DNA of 59,445 bases. It comes from an uncultured Clostridia bacterium (GTDB lineage: Bacteria; Bacillota; Clostridia; Lachnospirales; CAG-274). The notes beneath the pieces are model-generated. The model did not search any database. It saw only the letters and a program-made list of their open reading frames with translations, and was not told the origin of the DNA. The first letter of the stretch is position 1, and each line of letters opens with the position of its first letter. This document shows, piece by piece, positions 1 through 9,117 of the stretch. The stretch covers positions 1 through 59,445 of the forward strand of contig CANQVZ010000010.1 of the NCBI GenBank assembly GCA_947627425.1. Direction: 5' to 3'. The translations under genes were made by a program, and so were the position numbers.

Positions 1-23
1 CACAAAGCAAGCTTTGTTTGAAA

Positions 24-126
24 TGGTCCCCCTCCCCTGAAAGGGGAGGCAAGAAGTTGGGGGTTACCTCCACCTCTCGGCGCCCCTTTTGGGGGAGCTG
101 TCAGACTTTAGTCTGACTGAGGGGGA
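24..126. repeat. GC-rich palindromic repeat module next to glgB
   Basis: Intergenic repeat, possibly cut by the window edge. It holds the hairpin CCCCTCCCCTGAAAGGGGAG (about 29-48) and then the recurring half-module GGGGGAGCTGTC, a short hairpin (AGACTTTAGTCT) and GACTGAGGGGG (about 89-124). The same arm recurs near 7.6, 22.05, 25.6, 31.5 and 58.3 kb. It has no coding capacity and lies just downstream of the glgB stop codon. It could act as a terminator for glgB, but there is no clean T-tract. Confidence 0.7.
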
Positions 127-144
127 TTTTTAATAAATTATTAA

Positions 145-2361
145 TTATTCCTCATCTATACACTTGAATATAGTAACGGAAAGAGGTGCAAGCCTTAAGC
201 CTATGCTGTTTTCTCTATGGTTGCACTCTATCTTTTCGGACTTGGCAGGAATGGTATTCACAACGCCGCTGCCGCCGAAGCGTGTATCGTCACTGTTGAG
301 TATTTCCTTCCATGTGCCCTCGAAGGGTACGGCAACTCTGAAGCTCTCATCCGCATTGGGAGTGAAGTTGCATATAACGACAAGGGTATCTTCCTTTGTG
401 TTGCCTCTCCTTATGAATGAATAAATGCTCCTGTCCTTATCGTCGGCGTCTATCCACTCAAAGCCGAAGCCCTCATAATCCTTCTCCCAAAGACCGCCGT
501 TTTCAAGATAGAGATGATTCAACTCCTTAACGAAGTCGAGCATCTGCTGATGGTGGTCGTACTCCAGAAGGAACCAGTCGAGAGGTCTCTTTTCGTTCCA
601 CTCTATGAACTGACCGAACTCTCCGCCCATGAAAAGAAGCTTCTTGCCGGGGTGCGTCATGGCAAAGCCGTAAGCCGCCCTTAGGTTTGCAAACTTCTGC
701 CAGAGGTCGCCGGGCATCTTGTCAAGCATTGACTTCTTGCCGTGTACTACCTCGTCATGGCTCAAAACGAGAACGAATTTCTCGCTGTAGGCGTAGGTGG
801 AGGCAAATGTCATATTGTAATGATGATATTTCTTATATATGGGGTCAAGCTCAACATATTCAAGGAAGTCGTTCATCCAGCCCATGTTCCACTTGAGAGT
901 GAAGCCCAGTCCGTCGTCCTGCGCAGGAGTGGTAACTCCGGGCCATGATGTGGATTCCTCGGCTATCATGTGGACCTTGGGGTGTCTGCCCGTTATGACG
1001 GAATTCATATGCTTCATGAATTCTACGGCTGCAAGGTTCTCTCTTCCGCCGTATTCGTTTGGCACCCACTCGCCCTCGTTCTTGCAGTAGTCAAGATAGA
1101 GCATTGACGCAACGGCGTCAACTCTGAGTCCGTCGATATGGAAGCGCTCTATCCAATAGAGAGCGTTGCCTATAAGGAAGTTCTTTACTTCGTTTCTGCC
1201 ATAGTTGAATATAAGCGTGCCCCATTCGGGATGCTCTCCCTGCTTGGGATCCTCATGCTCATAAAGAGCTGTGCCGTCAAAGCGTGCAAGTCCGTGAGCG
1301 TCCTTCGGGAAGTGCGCAGGTACCCAGTCAAGTATAACGCCTATACCCGCCTGGTGGCACTTGTCCACAAAGTCCATAAATTCTCCCGGATTGCCATAAC
1401 GGCTGGTGGGAGCGTAGTAGCCCGTCACCTGATAGCCCCAGCTGCCGTCGAAGGGGTGCTCCTCTATGGGAAGTATCTCTATGTGAGTATAGCCCATTTC
1501 CTTTACATAGGGTATAAGCTCCTTCGCAAGCTCGGGATAGCTCAAAAATCTGTTGTTGTCGCTTTCGACTCTCTTCCATGAGCCGAGATGTACCTCATAT
1601 ATATTCATGGGCACATTGTACATATCCGACTTTTCAAGATGCTTGTACCACTTGGAGTCCTTCCATTTATGCTTGTTTATATCGTATATAAGCGAGGTGG
1701 TGCTGGGTCTTAGCTCGGCAAACTTTGCGTAAGGATCGGACTTCTGTATAAGATCTCCCGTGGATGTCTTTATTTCAAACTTATAGCCGTCGCAGTCCTG
1801 CAAGCCGGGAATAAATATCTCCCATATGCCCGAGCCTGCGAGCAGACGCATGGCGTTCCTTCTGCCGTCCCAGTTGTTGAAGCTGCCTATAACGCTCACT
1901 CTCTTGGCATTGGGCGCCCACACTCCGAAAAGCACGCCCTCTACGCCGTCCATCACCATGGGATTGGCGCCGAGCTTTTCATATATCTGATAGTGAGTAC
2001 CCTGATTGAAAAGGTAGATATCCTGCTCACCTATGCCGGGAGAGAATGAATAAGGATCGTATGTCGTCCAGTCGTTGCCCTCATAATCCTCGATGTGCAG
2101 CTGATATCTGAACCATTTTTTCCTTGTCTTTATAACGCACTCAAAAAATCCGTCGTCGTGTATTTTTTCCATTTCAAATACCTTGTCGGGCTTTTTGGGG
2201 TCTATGACCGTTATAGACTTTGCCTGCGGTATAAATGCCCTCACCACAAGGCACGGCTTGTCGTCGAGCGTTACCTCGTGCATACCCAGAACCGTGTGCG
2301 GATCGCCGTGAGAGGCGCTTATTATGAGCTGCATTTCCATCATATTAACTGTTGTTAGCAT
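145..2361 (-). CDS. glgB: 1,4-alpha-glucan branching enzyme
   Basis: Makes the alpha-1,6 branches of glycogen by cutting an alpha-1,4 chain and transferring it (GH13 family, cytoplasmic). An N-terminal CBM48-like region contains HTVLGMHEV. A second CBM48 module (about residues 125-225) reads FGVWAPNAKRVSVIGSFNNW. The catalytic barrel follows, with the GH13 signatures DGLRVDAVASML (nucleophile Asp), MIAEEST (acid/base Glu) and LSHDEVVHG (transition-state Asp). At about 738 residues it has the usual length. The reading frame extends to a GTG at 2367, but I prefer the ATG at 2361 because AAGGGA then sits 9 bases upstream, against 3 for the GTG. No other glycogen gene is in the window, and anything downstream lies outside it. 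The function is certain; only the start is open. Confidence 0.96.
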   Translation of the reverse strand: MLTTVNMMEMQLIISASHGDPHTVLGMHEVTLDDKPCLVVRAFIPQAKSITVIDPKKPDKVFEMEKIHDDGFFECVIKTRKKWFRYQLHIEDYEGNDWTTYDPYSFSPGIGEQDIYLFNQGTHYQIYEKLGANPMVMDGVEGVLFGVWAPNAKRVSVIGSFNNWDGRRNAMRLLAGSGIWEIFIPGLQDCDGYKFEIKTSTGDLIQKSDPYAKFAELRPSTTSLIYDINKHKWKDSKWYKHLEKSDMYNVPMNIYEVHLGSWKRVESDNNRFLSYPELAKELIPYVKEMGYTHIEILPIEEHPFDGSWGYQVTGYYAPTSRYGNPGEFMDFVDKCHQAGIGVILDWVPAHFPKDAHGLARFDGTALYEHEDPKQGEHPEWGTLIFNYGRNEVKNFLIGNALYWIERFHIDGLRVDAVASMLYLDYCKNEGEWVPNEYGGRENLAAVEFMKHMNSVITGRHPKVHMIAEESTSWPGVTTPAQDDGLGFTLKWNMGWMNDFLEYVELDPIYKKYHHYNMTFASTYAYSEKFVLVLSHDEVVHGKKSMLDKMPGDLWQKFANLRAAYGFAMTHPGKKLLFMGGEFGQFIEWNEKRPLDWFLLEYDHHQQMLDFVKELNHLYLENGGLWEKDYEGFGFEWIDADDKDRSIYSFIRRGNTKEDTLVVICNFTPNADESFRVAVPFEGTWKEILNSDDTRFGGSGVVNTIPAKSEKIECNHRENSIGLRLAPLSVTIFKCIDEE

Positions 2362-2510
2362 ATACACACATCCCTTCTCTTATTTATTATAATATATATA
2401 CTTACTTTTATTATAAACTATAATTCCAAATAATGCTAGTACAAAAACATAAATTTTTATATATTTCCAAAATTTATATGAAAACTCGTAAAAAAATTTA
2501 TTAAAAACTA

Positions 2511-2539
2511 TTGACAAAGTTTGTACCCTGTGGTATATT
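2511..2539 (+). promoter_or_regulatory. sigma-A promoter of the hrcA operon
   Basis: TTGACA (2511-2516), a 17-base spacer and TATATT (2534-2539), with TGG just before the -10 as in extended -10 promoters. The CIRCE operator begins 10 bases downstream, so bound HrcA would cover the transcription start region. Confidence 0.85.
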
Positions 2540-2549
2540 ATAGTTAAAG

Positions 2550-2576
2550 TTAGCACTCGTTATGATTGAGTGCTAA
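2550..2576 (+). promoter_or_regulatory. CIRCE operator (HrcA binding site)
   Basis: A perfect inverted repeat TTAGCACTC (2550-2558), a 9-base spacer and GAGTGCTAA (2568-2576). This matches the CIRCE consensus in both arms and spacer length. It lies between the promoter and hrcA, so the heat-shock operon should be repressed by its own first product and released on heat stress. I found no second CIRCE before dnaK. Confidence 0.97.
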
Positions 2577-2635
2577 CAAACAAAGCGTCTGCAAGGCTTT
2601 AAAATTGCAGGCGGAAAGCGCAAAGAGGTGATAAT

Positions 2636-3703
2636 TTGAAGCTGAATGAAAGAAAAATAAAGATCTTGGAGGCGATTATCACCGATTACATCGCAACGGC
2701 GGAGCCCGTTGGCTCAAGAACCATTGCCAGAAAGTATGACCTGGGCATTTCACCCGCTACGATAAGAAATGAAATGAGCGACCTGGAGGAAATGGGTTTT
2801 ATAGAACAGCCCCACACCTCCGCGGGAAGAATACCCTCGCAGTCGGGCTATCGAATGTATGTGGACAACATGATGCACAAGAGGATGCTCACGGATGATG
2901 AGGCGGAGTTTTTAAAAAATGCCATTTCGTTCAATGTGAACAGAGTGGAATATCTCATGCAGCAGACGGCAAAGGCACTGGCTATGCTCACAAACTACAC
3001 AACGGTAGTGACGGAGCCAAAAAGCTCGGGAGTGAAGATAAAGCACATACAGCTTGTGCCCGTGGATAAGAACACGGCGGCGGCAGTGGTGGTGACGGAA
3101 AACAACGCCATCAAAAACCACATCATAAAGGCAAAGAATATGCCCGATGCCGACGGACTTTACAGACTGTCGGGCAAAATAAACTCCGTGCTTGAAAACT
3201 ATGCTCTTGACGACATAAATTCCGACAGGGTGCAGGAGGCGCTCAAGGAATTTGCGGACTACAGCGAGCTTATAGTAAATGTGTTCAAGGCGGTCATATC
3301 CACCGTAAGGCAGGAGGAGGACGTACACCTGTACACAAGCGGAGTGAGAAATCTGCTAGGCTTTCCCGAATTCAGCGATGTAAACAAAGCCAAAAATATA
3401 TTCCAGGCATTCGAGGAAAAGGATATGCTTATCACACTGCTGGGCGGAGGAGAGAATACCGCAGCGGACAAGATAGAAATAGTGATAGGCGGAGAGAACA
3501 AAATGGAGGAGCTTAAGGATTGCAGCATAGTCAGAGCAAACTACAGATACGGCAAGAACTCTGTGGGTAAGATAGGAATAATAGGTCCCACCAGAATGAA
3601 TTATTCTCAGACCGTATCGGTGCTTGACGAGATAATACGAAAGCTCGACACTATTATCGACGCCATGCTTGGCGGAGGAGAGGACGGAGATCATGACGGA
3701 TAG
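2636..3703 (+). CDS. hrcA: heat-inducible transcription repressor HrcA
   Basis: Repressor that binds CIRCE and is kept active by chaperonins. The N-terminal winged helix contains KILEAIITDYIATAEPVGSR and ISPATIRNEMSDLEE, followed by QPHTSAGRIPS, all HrcA hallmarks. The C-terminal part is the GAF-like dimer domain, including the stretch around GVRNLLGFPEF. The 355-residue length is normal. The start is a TTG at 2636, placed 5 bases after AGAGGTG; no better ATG lies upstream of the conserved N-terminus. It is the first gene of hrcA-grpE-dnaK-dnaJ, is autoregulated through the perfect CIRCE site, and overlaps grpE by 11 bases. Confidence 0.97.
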   Translation: MKLNERKIKILEAIITDYIATAEPVGSRTIARKYDLGISPATIRNEMSDLEEMGFIEQPHTSAGRIPSQSGYRMYVDNMMHKRMLTDDEAEFLKNAISFNVNRVEYLMQQTAKALAMLTNYTTVVTEPKSSGVKIKHIQLVPVDKNTAAAVVVTENNAIKNHIIKAKNMPDADGLYRLSGKINSVLENYALDDINSDRVQEALKEFADYSELIVNVFKAVISTVRQEEDVHLYTSGVRNLLGFPEFSDVNKAKNIFQAFEEKDMLITLLGGGENTAADKIEIVIGGENKMEELKDCSIVRANYRYGKNSVGKIGIIGPTRMNYSQTVSVLDEIIRKLDTIIDAMLGGGEDGDHDG

Positions 3704-4304
3704 TATGGATAATAAGGAAATGACAAACGAAACGGTAGCAGAGAACGAGCCTATCGAAAAAGAGCCTAAAGAGGCGGAAAACGAAAACACGGCGGAGGAA
3801 ACTGCCGAGGCTGAGGAGAACGGCGACGATAAAAAGGAAAAACCCAAGGAGGAAAGCCTTGAAGAAAAGCTCCAAAAAGCCGAGCAGGGACTCAAGGAGG
3901 CTCAGGACAAGTGGCTGAGACAGCTTGCAGAGTTTGAAAACTTCCGCAAGCGCACAAATCAGGAAAAGCAAAGTATGTACAGCAACGGCATAAGGGCGGC
4001 TGTAGAAAGCTTTCTGCCCGTTGTGGACAACTTTGAAAGAGCGGTTGCCGCGGCGGAGGACAAGGAAAGCCCCACCTACAAGGGCATAGAAATGATATTA
4101 AAACAGCTCCTTGAGGTAATGTCGGGGCTTGGCGTGGAGGAAATACCCGCGCAGGGCGAACCCTTCGACCCCAATGTGCATTCGGCAGTGATGCACATAG
4201 AGGACGAAGGCTGTGACGAAAATGTGGTAGTCGAGGTATTCCAGAAGGGCTATAAGCACGGCGACAAGGTCATAAGACCCGCTATGGTAAAGGTTGCCAA
4301 TTAA
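3693..4304 (+). CDS. grpE: nucleotide exchange factor GrpE
   Basis: Dimeric co-chaperone that releases ADP from DnaK. The first 65 or so residues are a very acidic, low-complexity Glu/Lys tail. A long coiled coil follows (EEKLQKAEQGLKEAQDKWLRQ), then the conserved block AEFENFRKRTNQEK and a C-terminal beta domain with VEEIPAQGEPFDPNVHSAVM. I chose the ATG at 3693, inside the end of hrcA (11-base overlap, suggesting translational coupling), over a TTG at 3669. The exact start is uncertain because several GGAG-like sites lie just upstream and another ATG is at 3705. The product is about 203 residues, within the family's range. Confidence 0.95.
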   Translation: MTDSMDNKEMTNETVAENEPIEKEPKEAENENTAEETAEAEENGDDKKEKPKEESLEEKLQKAEQGLKEAQDKWLRQLAEFENFRKRTNQEKQSMYSNGIRAAVESFLPVVDNFERAVAAAEDKESPTYKGIEMILKQLLEVMSGLGVEEIPAQGEPFDPNVHSAVMHIEDEGCDENVVVEVFQKGYKHGDKVIRPAMVKVAN

Positions 4305-4344
4305 GGCACTTTATATAGATCACAAAAATAAACAACTATAATAA

Positions 4345-6192
<1,848 letters not shown>

Positions 6193-6274
6193 TATCAAAA
6201 TTAAGCTTAATATAACGGAGAGTCGGGGCTTTTGGGCTCTGACTCTTTGTTGCGGTAAATAAAGAGGTGAAACA

Positions 6275-7408
6275 ATGGCGGATAAAAGGGATTATTACGA
6301 GGTGCTCGGCATAGACAAGAACGCAAGCGCCGATGAAATAAAAAAGGCATACCGCAAGATGGCAAGGAAGTATCATCCCGACATCAACAAGGCGCCCGAC
6401 GCCGAGGAAAAGATGAAGGAGATAAACGAGGCTTATGAGATATTGAGCGACGCCCAGAAAAAAGCGGCTTACGACCAGTACGGCCATGCTGCATTCGAAC
6501 AGGGCGGTATGGGCGCAGGCGCGGGAGGCTTCGGCGGCTTTGGCGGAATGGATATGGGCGATATTTTCGGAGATATTTTCGGCGGTGGCTTCAGCGGCTT
6601 CGGAGATATTTTCGGCGGCGGCTCATCTAGGCGCAGAGGTCCGCAAAAGGGCAGCGACCTACAGTACAACCTTACCATTTCGTTTGAGGAGAGTATGTTC
6701 GGCTGTACCAAAAACATAACTGTGCCCGTAAGCGAAAAATGTACGGAATGCGGCGGCACGGGAGCAAAGGCGGGAACTCAGCCCGAAACCTGTCCCAACT
6801 GCCACGGCACGGGTCAGGAAAAGGTGACTACAAGAACGCCCTTCGGTATGGCTCAGACGGTGCGCCCCTGTTCGCAGTGCGGCGGCGAGGGTAGAATAAT
6901 AAAGGAAAAATGCCCCAAGTGCGGCGGCAAGGGCAACGTTACCGAGAGAAAGACCATAAGCGTTGACATACCCAAGGGTATAGCTCACGGTCAGTCCATA
7001 AGGAAGAAGGGTCTCGGCGGAGCAGGCACGCAGGGCGGAGCAAACGGCGATCTCTTTGTGCAGATACTCGTTACGCCCAGCAGACAGTTCCAGAGGCAGG
7101 GCAACGACCTCTACACAGAGGTTTCGATAAACATAGTCCAGGCGGCGCTCGGCGGTGAGATAAAAATACCCACAATAGACGGCGACGAGAGCTATACATT
7201 AAAGCCCGGAACACAGCCCGAAACAAAGATAACGCTCAGGGGCAAGGGCGCTTACAATGTGAGAAACGACAAGGCAAGAGGAAACCTTATAGTTACATTG
7301 AAGGTGGTCGTGCCCACGGATCTCAAAAAGGAACAGAAGGAGCTTTTGCAGAAGCTCGGCGAGAGCCTCGGCGGGACATCGCATAAGAAAAAGGGACTTT
7401 TTAAATAA
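6275..7408 (+). CDS. dnaJ: chaperone protein DnaJ (type I Hsp40)
   Basis: Stimulates DnaK ATPase and delivers substrates. The J domain occupies residues 1-70, with the HPD motif in [11 protein letters not shown] long Gly/Phe-rich linker (about 75-125, many GGF and GDIFGGG repeats) follows. Then come four zinc-binding CxxCxGxG repeats: [24 protein letters not shown] and CPKCGGKG. The C-terminal peptide-binding domains complete a full type I protein of 377 residues. The ATG follows AAAGAGGTG. It is the last gene of the heat-shock operon; transcription should stop at the hairpin beginning 6 bases after the stop codon, which is duplicated here. Confidence 0.98.
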   Translation: MADKRDYYEVLGIDKNASADEIKKAYRKMARKYHPDINKAPDAEEKMKEINEAYEILSDAQKKAAYDQYGHAAFEQGGMGAGAGGFGGFGGMDMGDIFGDIFGGGFSGFGDIFGGGSSRRRGPQKGSDLQYNLTISFEESMFGCTKNITVPVSEKCTECGGTGAKAGTQPETCPNCHGTGQEKVTTRTPFGMAQTVRPCSQCGGEGRIIKEKCPKCGGKGNVTERKTISVDIPKGIAHGQSIRKKGLGGAGTQGGANGDLFVQILVTPSRQFQRQGNDLYTEVSINIVQAALGGEIKIPTIDGDESYTLKPGTQPETKITLRGKGAYNVRNDKARGNLIVTLKVVVPTDLKKEQKELLQKLGESLGGTSHKKKGLFK

Positions 7409-7413
7409 AGAAA

Positions 7414-7437
7414 AAAGCATCTTCGGATGCTTTTTTT
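7414..7437 (+). terminator. dnaJ terminator, copy 1 (direct repeat)
   Basis: AAAGCAT-CTTCGG-ATGCTTTTTTT: an intrinsic terminator with a UUCG-like loop and T-tract, six bases after dnaJ. The same 24 bases recur exactly at 7711-7734, on the far side of the inserted element. Being palindromic with A and T tracts, it can also serve the convergent Nudix gene. Confidence 0.9.
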
Positions 7438-7710
7438 AGTCTGTCGAAAAAGTATCTTTATGCGAATAAGATCCTTACGCCAATCCTTTCGGATTAATAC
7501 CTTTCCATTGCCCCACAAGGTTTTATGTAGACATAGCCCCCTCAGTCGCCCTTCGGGCACCAGCTCCCCCACAGGGGCGCCGAGAGGTAGCGGTCAGCCC
7601 CAAATCCTTGGCTCCCCCTCTGGGGGAGCTGTCAGGCGTTAGCCTGACTGAAGGGGTATGTTTGATATGCAAAAAAAATTCATACAACAAGATATTTTAT
7701 CGACACGCAG
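7438..7710. mobile_element. MITE-like element inserted in the dnaJ terminator
   Basis: A 273-base non-coding element bounded by a perfect 24-base duplication of the dnaJ terminator. The left end reads AGTCTGTCGAAAAAGTATC and the right end TATTTTATCGACACGCAG. Inverting the right end gives TGTCGAtAAAaTAT against TGTCGAaAAAgTAT at the left, an imperfect terminal inverted repeat. Inside is the GC-rich module, with two arms of the form CAGTC-hairpin-AGCTCCCCC in opposite orientation (about 7540-7655). Short open frames in it are chance products. Its core is closely similar to the element at 25351-25722. Confidence 0.75.
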
Positions 7711-7734
7711 AAAGCATCTTCGGATGCTTTTTTT
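7711..7734 (+). terminator. dnaJ terminator, copy 2 (direct repeat)
   Basis: Exact 24-base repeat of 7414-7437 immediately after the element's right end, with a T-tract of its own. Together the copies look like a target-site duplication that contains the whole hairpin. Confidence 0.88.
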
Positions 7735-7770
7735 GTGTGTATACAAACTACCTGTTATATAAAATTTTTG

Positions 7771-7791
7771 CGGGCGTGCATTGCACGCCCG
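7771..7791. repeat. short GC-rich palindrome (REP-like)
   Basis: CGGGCGTGCA, one T, then TGCACGCCCG: a perfect 10-bp stem. A close relative, beginning with the same CGGGCGTGCA, occurs at 18031-18052, so this is an interspersed repeat. It lies 40 bases after the end of the Nudix gene and could help terminate it. Confidence 0.6.
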
Positions 7792-7830
7792 ATAATTTGA
7801 CTTTTTTATAATTATAATTCCGTTATTCAG

Positions 7831-8289
7831 TCAAAAATTCAAGGTGTCGGTTGGGAACAATGGCAGAAATCCCCGTCTTTTTGCCTCATTTATTAAATAT
7901 GGCTGGATATCGGGATAGGTCAATTTTTCCGGCAGTTTATCCAGCAGCGCGATTTCCTCAATTTCACTGTGCAACTCTTTTTCAAAAGACATGATATCGG
8001 CAAAAAACAACATACCGAAAGACTCCTCGCCTTCGGAATTATCGTGTGATGTAACAGAATATACACAAACAGGCTTTATTTCAAATTTTATGGCGCCGGT
8101 TTCTTCATAGAGCTCCCGCTTAGCCGTATCAATAATATTTTCTCCCTGTTCCCTATGACCTCCGGGAATTTCCCATGTATTTCTGTCTTTATGCCTGCAA
8201 AAAACATATTTATCATTTGCTTTGGATATAATGACCGCATACTTAAGCAGCTCATCCTCTATACTTTCATAAAATCTGATCTCTTTCAT
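7831..8289 (-). CDS. Nudix hydrolase (MutT-like)
   Basis: Hydrolyses a nucleoside diphosphate linked to another moiety; the substrate cannot be told from sequence. The full Nudix box Gx5Ex7REUxEExGU is present around residues 44-67 (GHREQGE, then REL, then YEETGA). The upstream stretch YAVIISKANDKYVFCRHKDRNTWEIPGG is the typical lead-in. At 152 residues it is a single-domain protein. GGAGG lies 10 bases before the ATG. It is convergent with dnaJ and follows the pseudouridine synthase gene on the same strand by about 50 bases, so the two may be co-transcribed. Confidence 0.9.
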   Translation of the reverse strand: MKEIRFYESIEDELLKYAVIISKANDKYVFCRHKDRNTWEIPGGHREQGENIIDTAKRELYEETGAIKFEIKPVCVYSVTSHDNSEGEESFGMLFFADIMSFEKELHSEIEEIALLDKLPEKLTYPDIQPYLINEAKRRGFLPLFPTDTLNF

Positions 8290-8337
8290 ATCGGGTTTTC
8301 CTCCAACATCTTATTTCATTTGAACATATTTATGGGA

Positions 8338-8964
8338 TCATTTTACCTCCAGTCCGTCGTCTATCCGTACTTTGATATGCTCGCCCGTTACGGGGTGTGC
8401 AAATTCCAGCAGGCAGGCGCAGAGGGCAAGCGTTGTATTTCTTTTGTGCCTGAATTTTTCGTTGTACTTCGTATCGCCGTAGAGCGGAGCGCCTATTGAG
8501 GCAAACTGCGCCCTTATCTGATGATGTCTGCCCGTGACAAGCCTTATCTCAGCCTTATTGGTTTCCTTTCCCTTCTCTAGGAGCTTATAGTGCAAAAGCG
8601 CATACTTTGCTCCTATATTGCCCTTATTCACAGTCTTTGATATATTAAGACGGCTGTTTTTCATTAAATAGCTCTCTATACTGCTCTCTTCCTTTATATC
8701 TCCGCAGACAAGAGCATGATATATCTTTGTTATACCATTGTTTTCAAGCATGGCTGAAAGCTTTGAAGCCGTGTTTTTATCCTTGGCAAAAAGCACAAGT
8801 CCGCTTACGGGTCTGTCAAGGCGGGTTATAATATGCACGCCTTGTCCCGTGTGCTCCTCCGCCTCTTCCGCAAGACTCTTTATGCCTGAATTATCAGGCT
8901 GAGAGGGCTCTCCCGCAGGCTTTACCGCTATAAGTATATATTTGTCCTCATATAATATTTCCAC
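8338..8964 (-). CDS. RluA-family RNA pseudouridine synthase
   Basis: Converts uridine to pseudouridine in rRNA or tRNA. The family signature around the catalytic Asp is present as HIITRLDRPVSGLVLFAK, with the later GRHHQIRAQFASIGAPLYGDTKY typical of RluA/RluD enzymes. There is no N-terminal S4 domain, so it is the short form (about 208 residues). An upstream in-frame start at 9021 would add 19 unrelated residues. I chose the GTG at 8964, since AAAAGGTGA sits 5 bases before it and the protein then begins VEILYEDKYILIAVKP, the usual family N-terminus. The exact target nucleotide is unknown. Confidence 0.92.
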   Translation of the reverse strand: MEILYEDKYILIAVKPAGEPSQPDNSGIKSLAEEAEEHTGQGVHIITRLDRPVSGLVLFAKDKNTASKLSAMLENNGITKIYHALVCGDIKEESSIESYLMKNSRLNISKTVNKGNIGAKYALLHYKLLEKGKETNKAEIRLVTGRHHQIRAQFASIGAPLYGDTKYNEKFRHKRNTTLALCACLLEFAHPVTGEHIKVRIDDGLEVK

Positions 8965-9045
8965 ATAAATCACCTTTTTTATATTAGCCCAAAGGTAAAA
9001 CCTTGTCAATATTTTAAACAAAGTTTTTTGTACAAGCCCTTAAAC

Positions 9046-9079
9046 TTCGGCAAATTTCATATCGGCTTAACACTATACT
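9046..9079 (+). promoter_or_regulatory. possible Spo0A box and -10 of spoIIE
   Basis: TTCGGCAAA at 9046-9054 is, on the other strand, TTTGCCGAA, one mismatch from the Spo0A box TTTGTCGAA. TATACT (9074-9079) is a plausible -10, with the box where the -35 would be. A weaker match, CTTGTCAAT, lies at 9002-9010. In Bacillus spoIIE is activated by phosphorylated Spo0A at a sigma-A promoter, so the arrangement fits, but this is inference from motif matches. Confidence 0.45.
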
Positions 9080-9117
9080 TATTTATGTATAAATATATAA
9101 AAAGGGAGATTTGACAA

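Noticed and set aside
7427..7642. Open frame of 71 codons inside the dnaJ-terminator element, resembling one at 25349-25561
   Set aside because: Both come from the same repeat (shared KVLCRHSPLSRPSG and SSPTGAPRG), have no ribosome site, and change with hairpin sequence. They would appear as false proteins in many genomes with this repeat.
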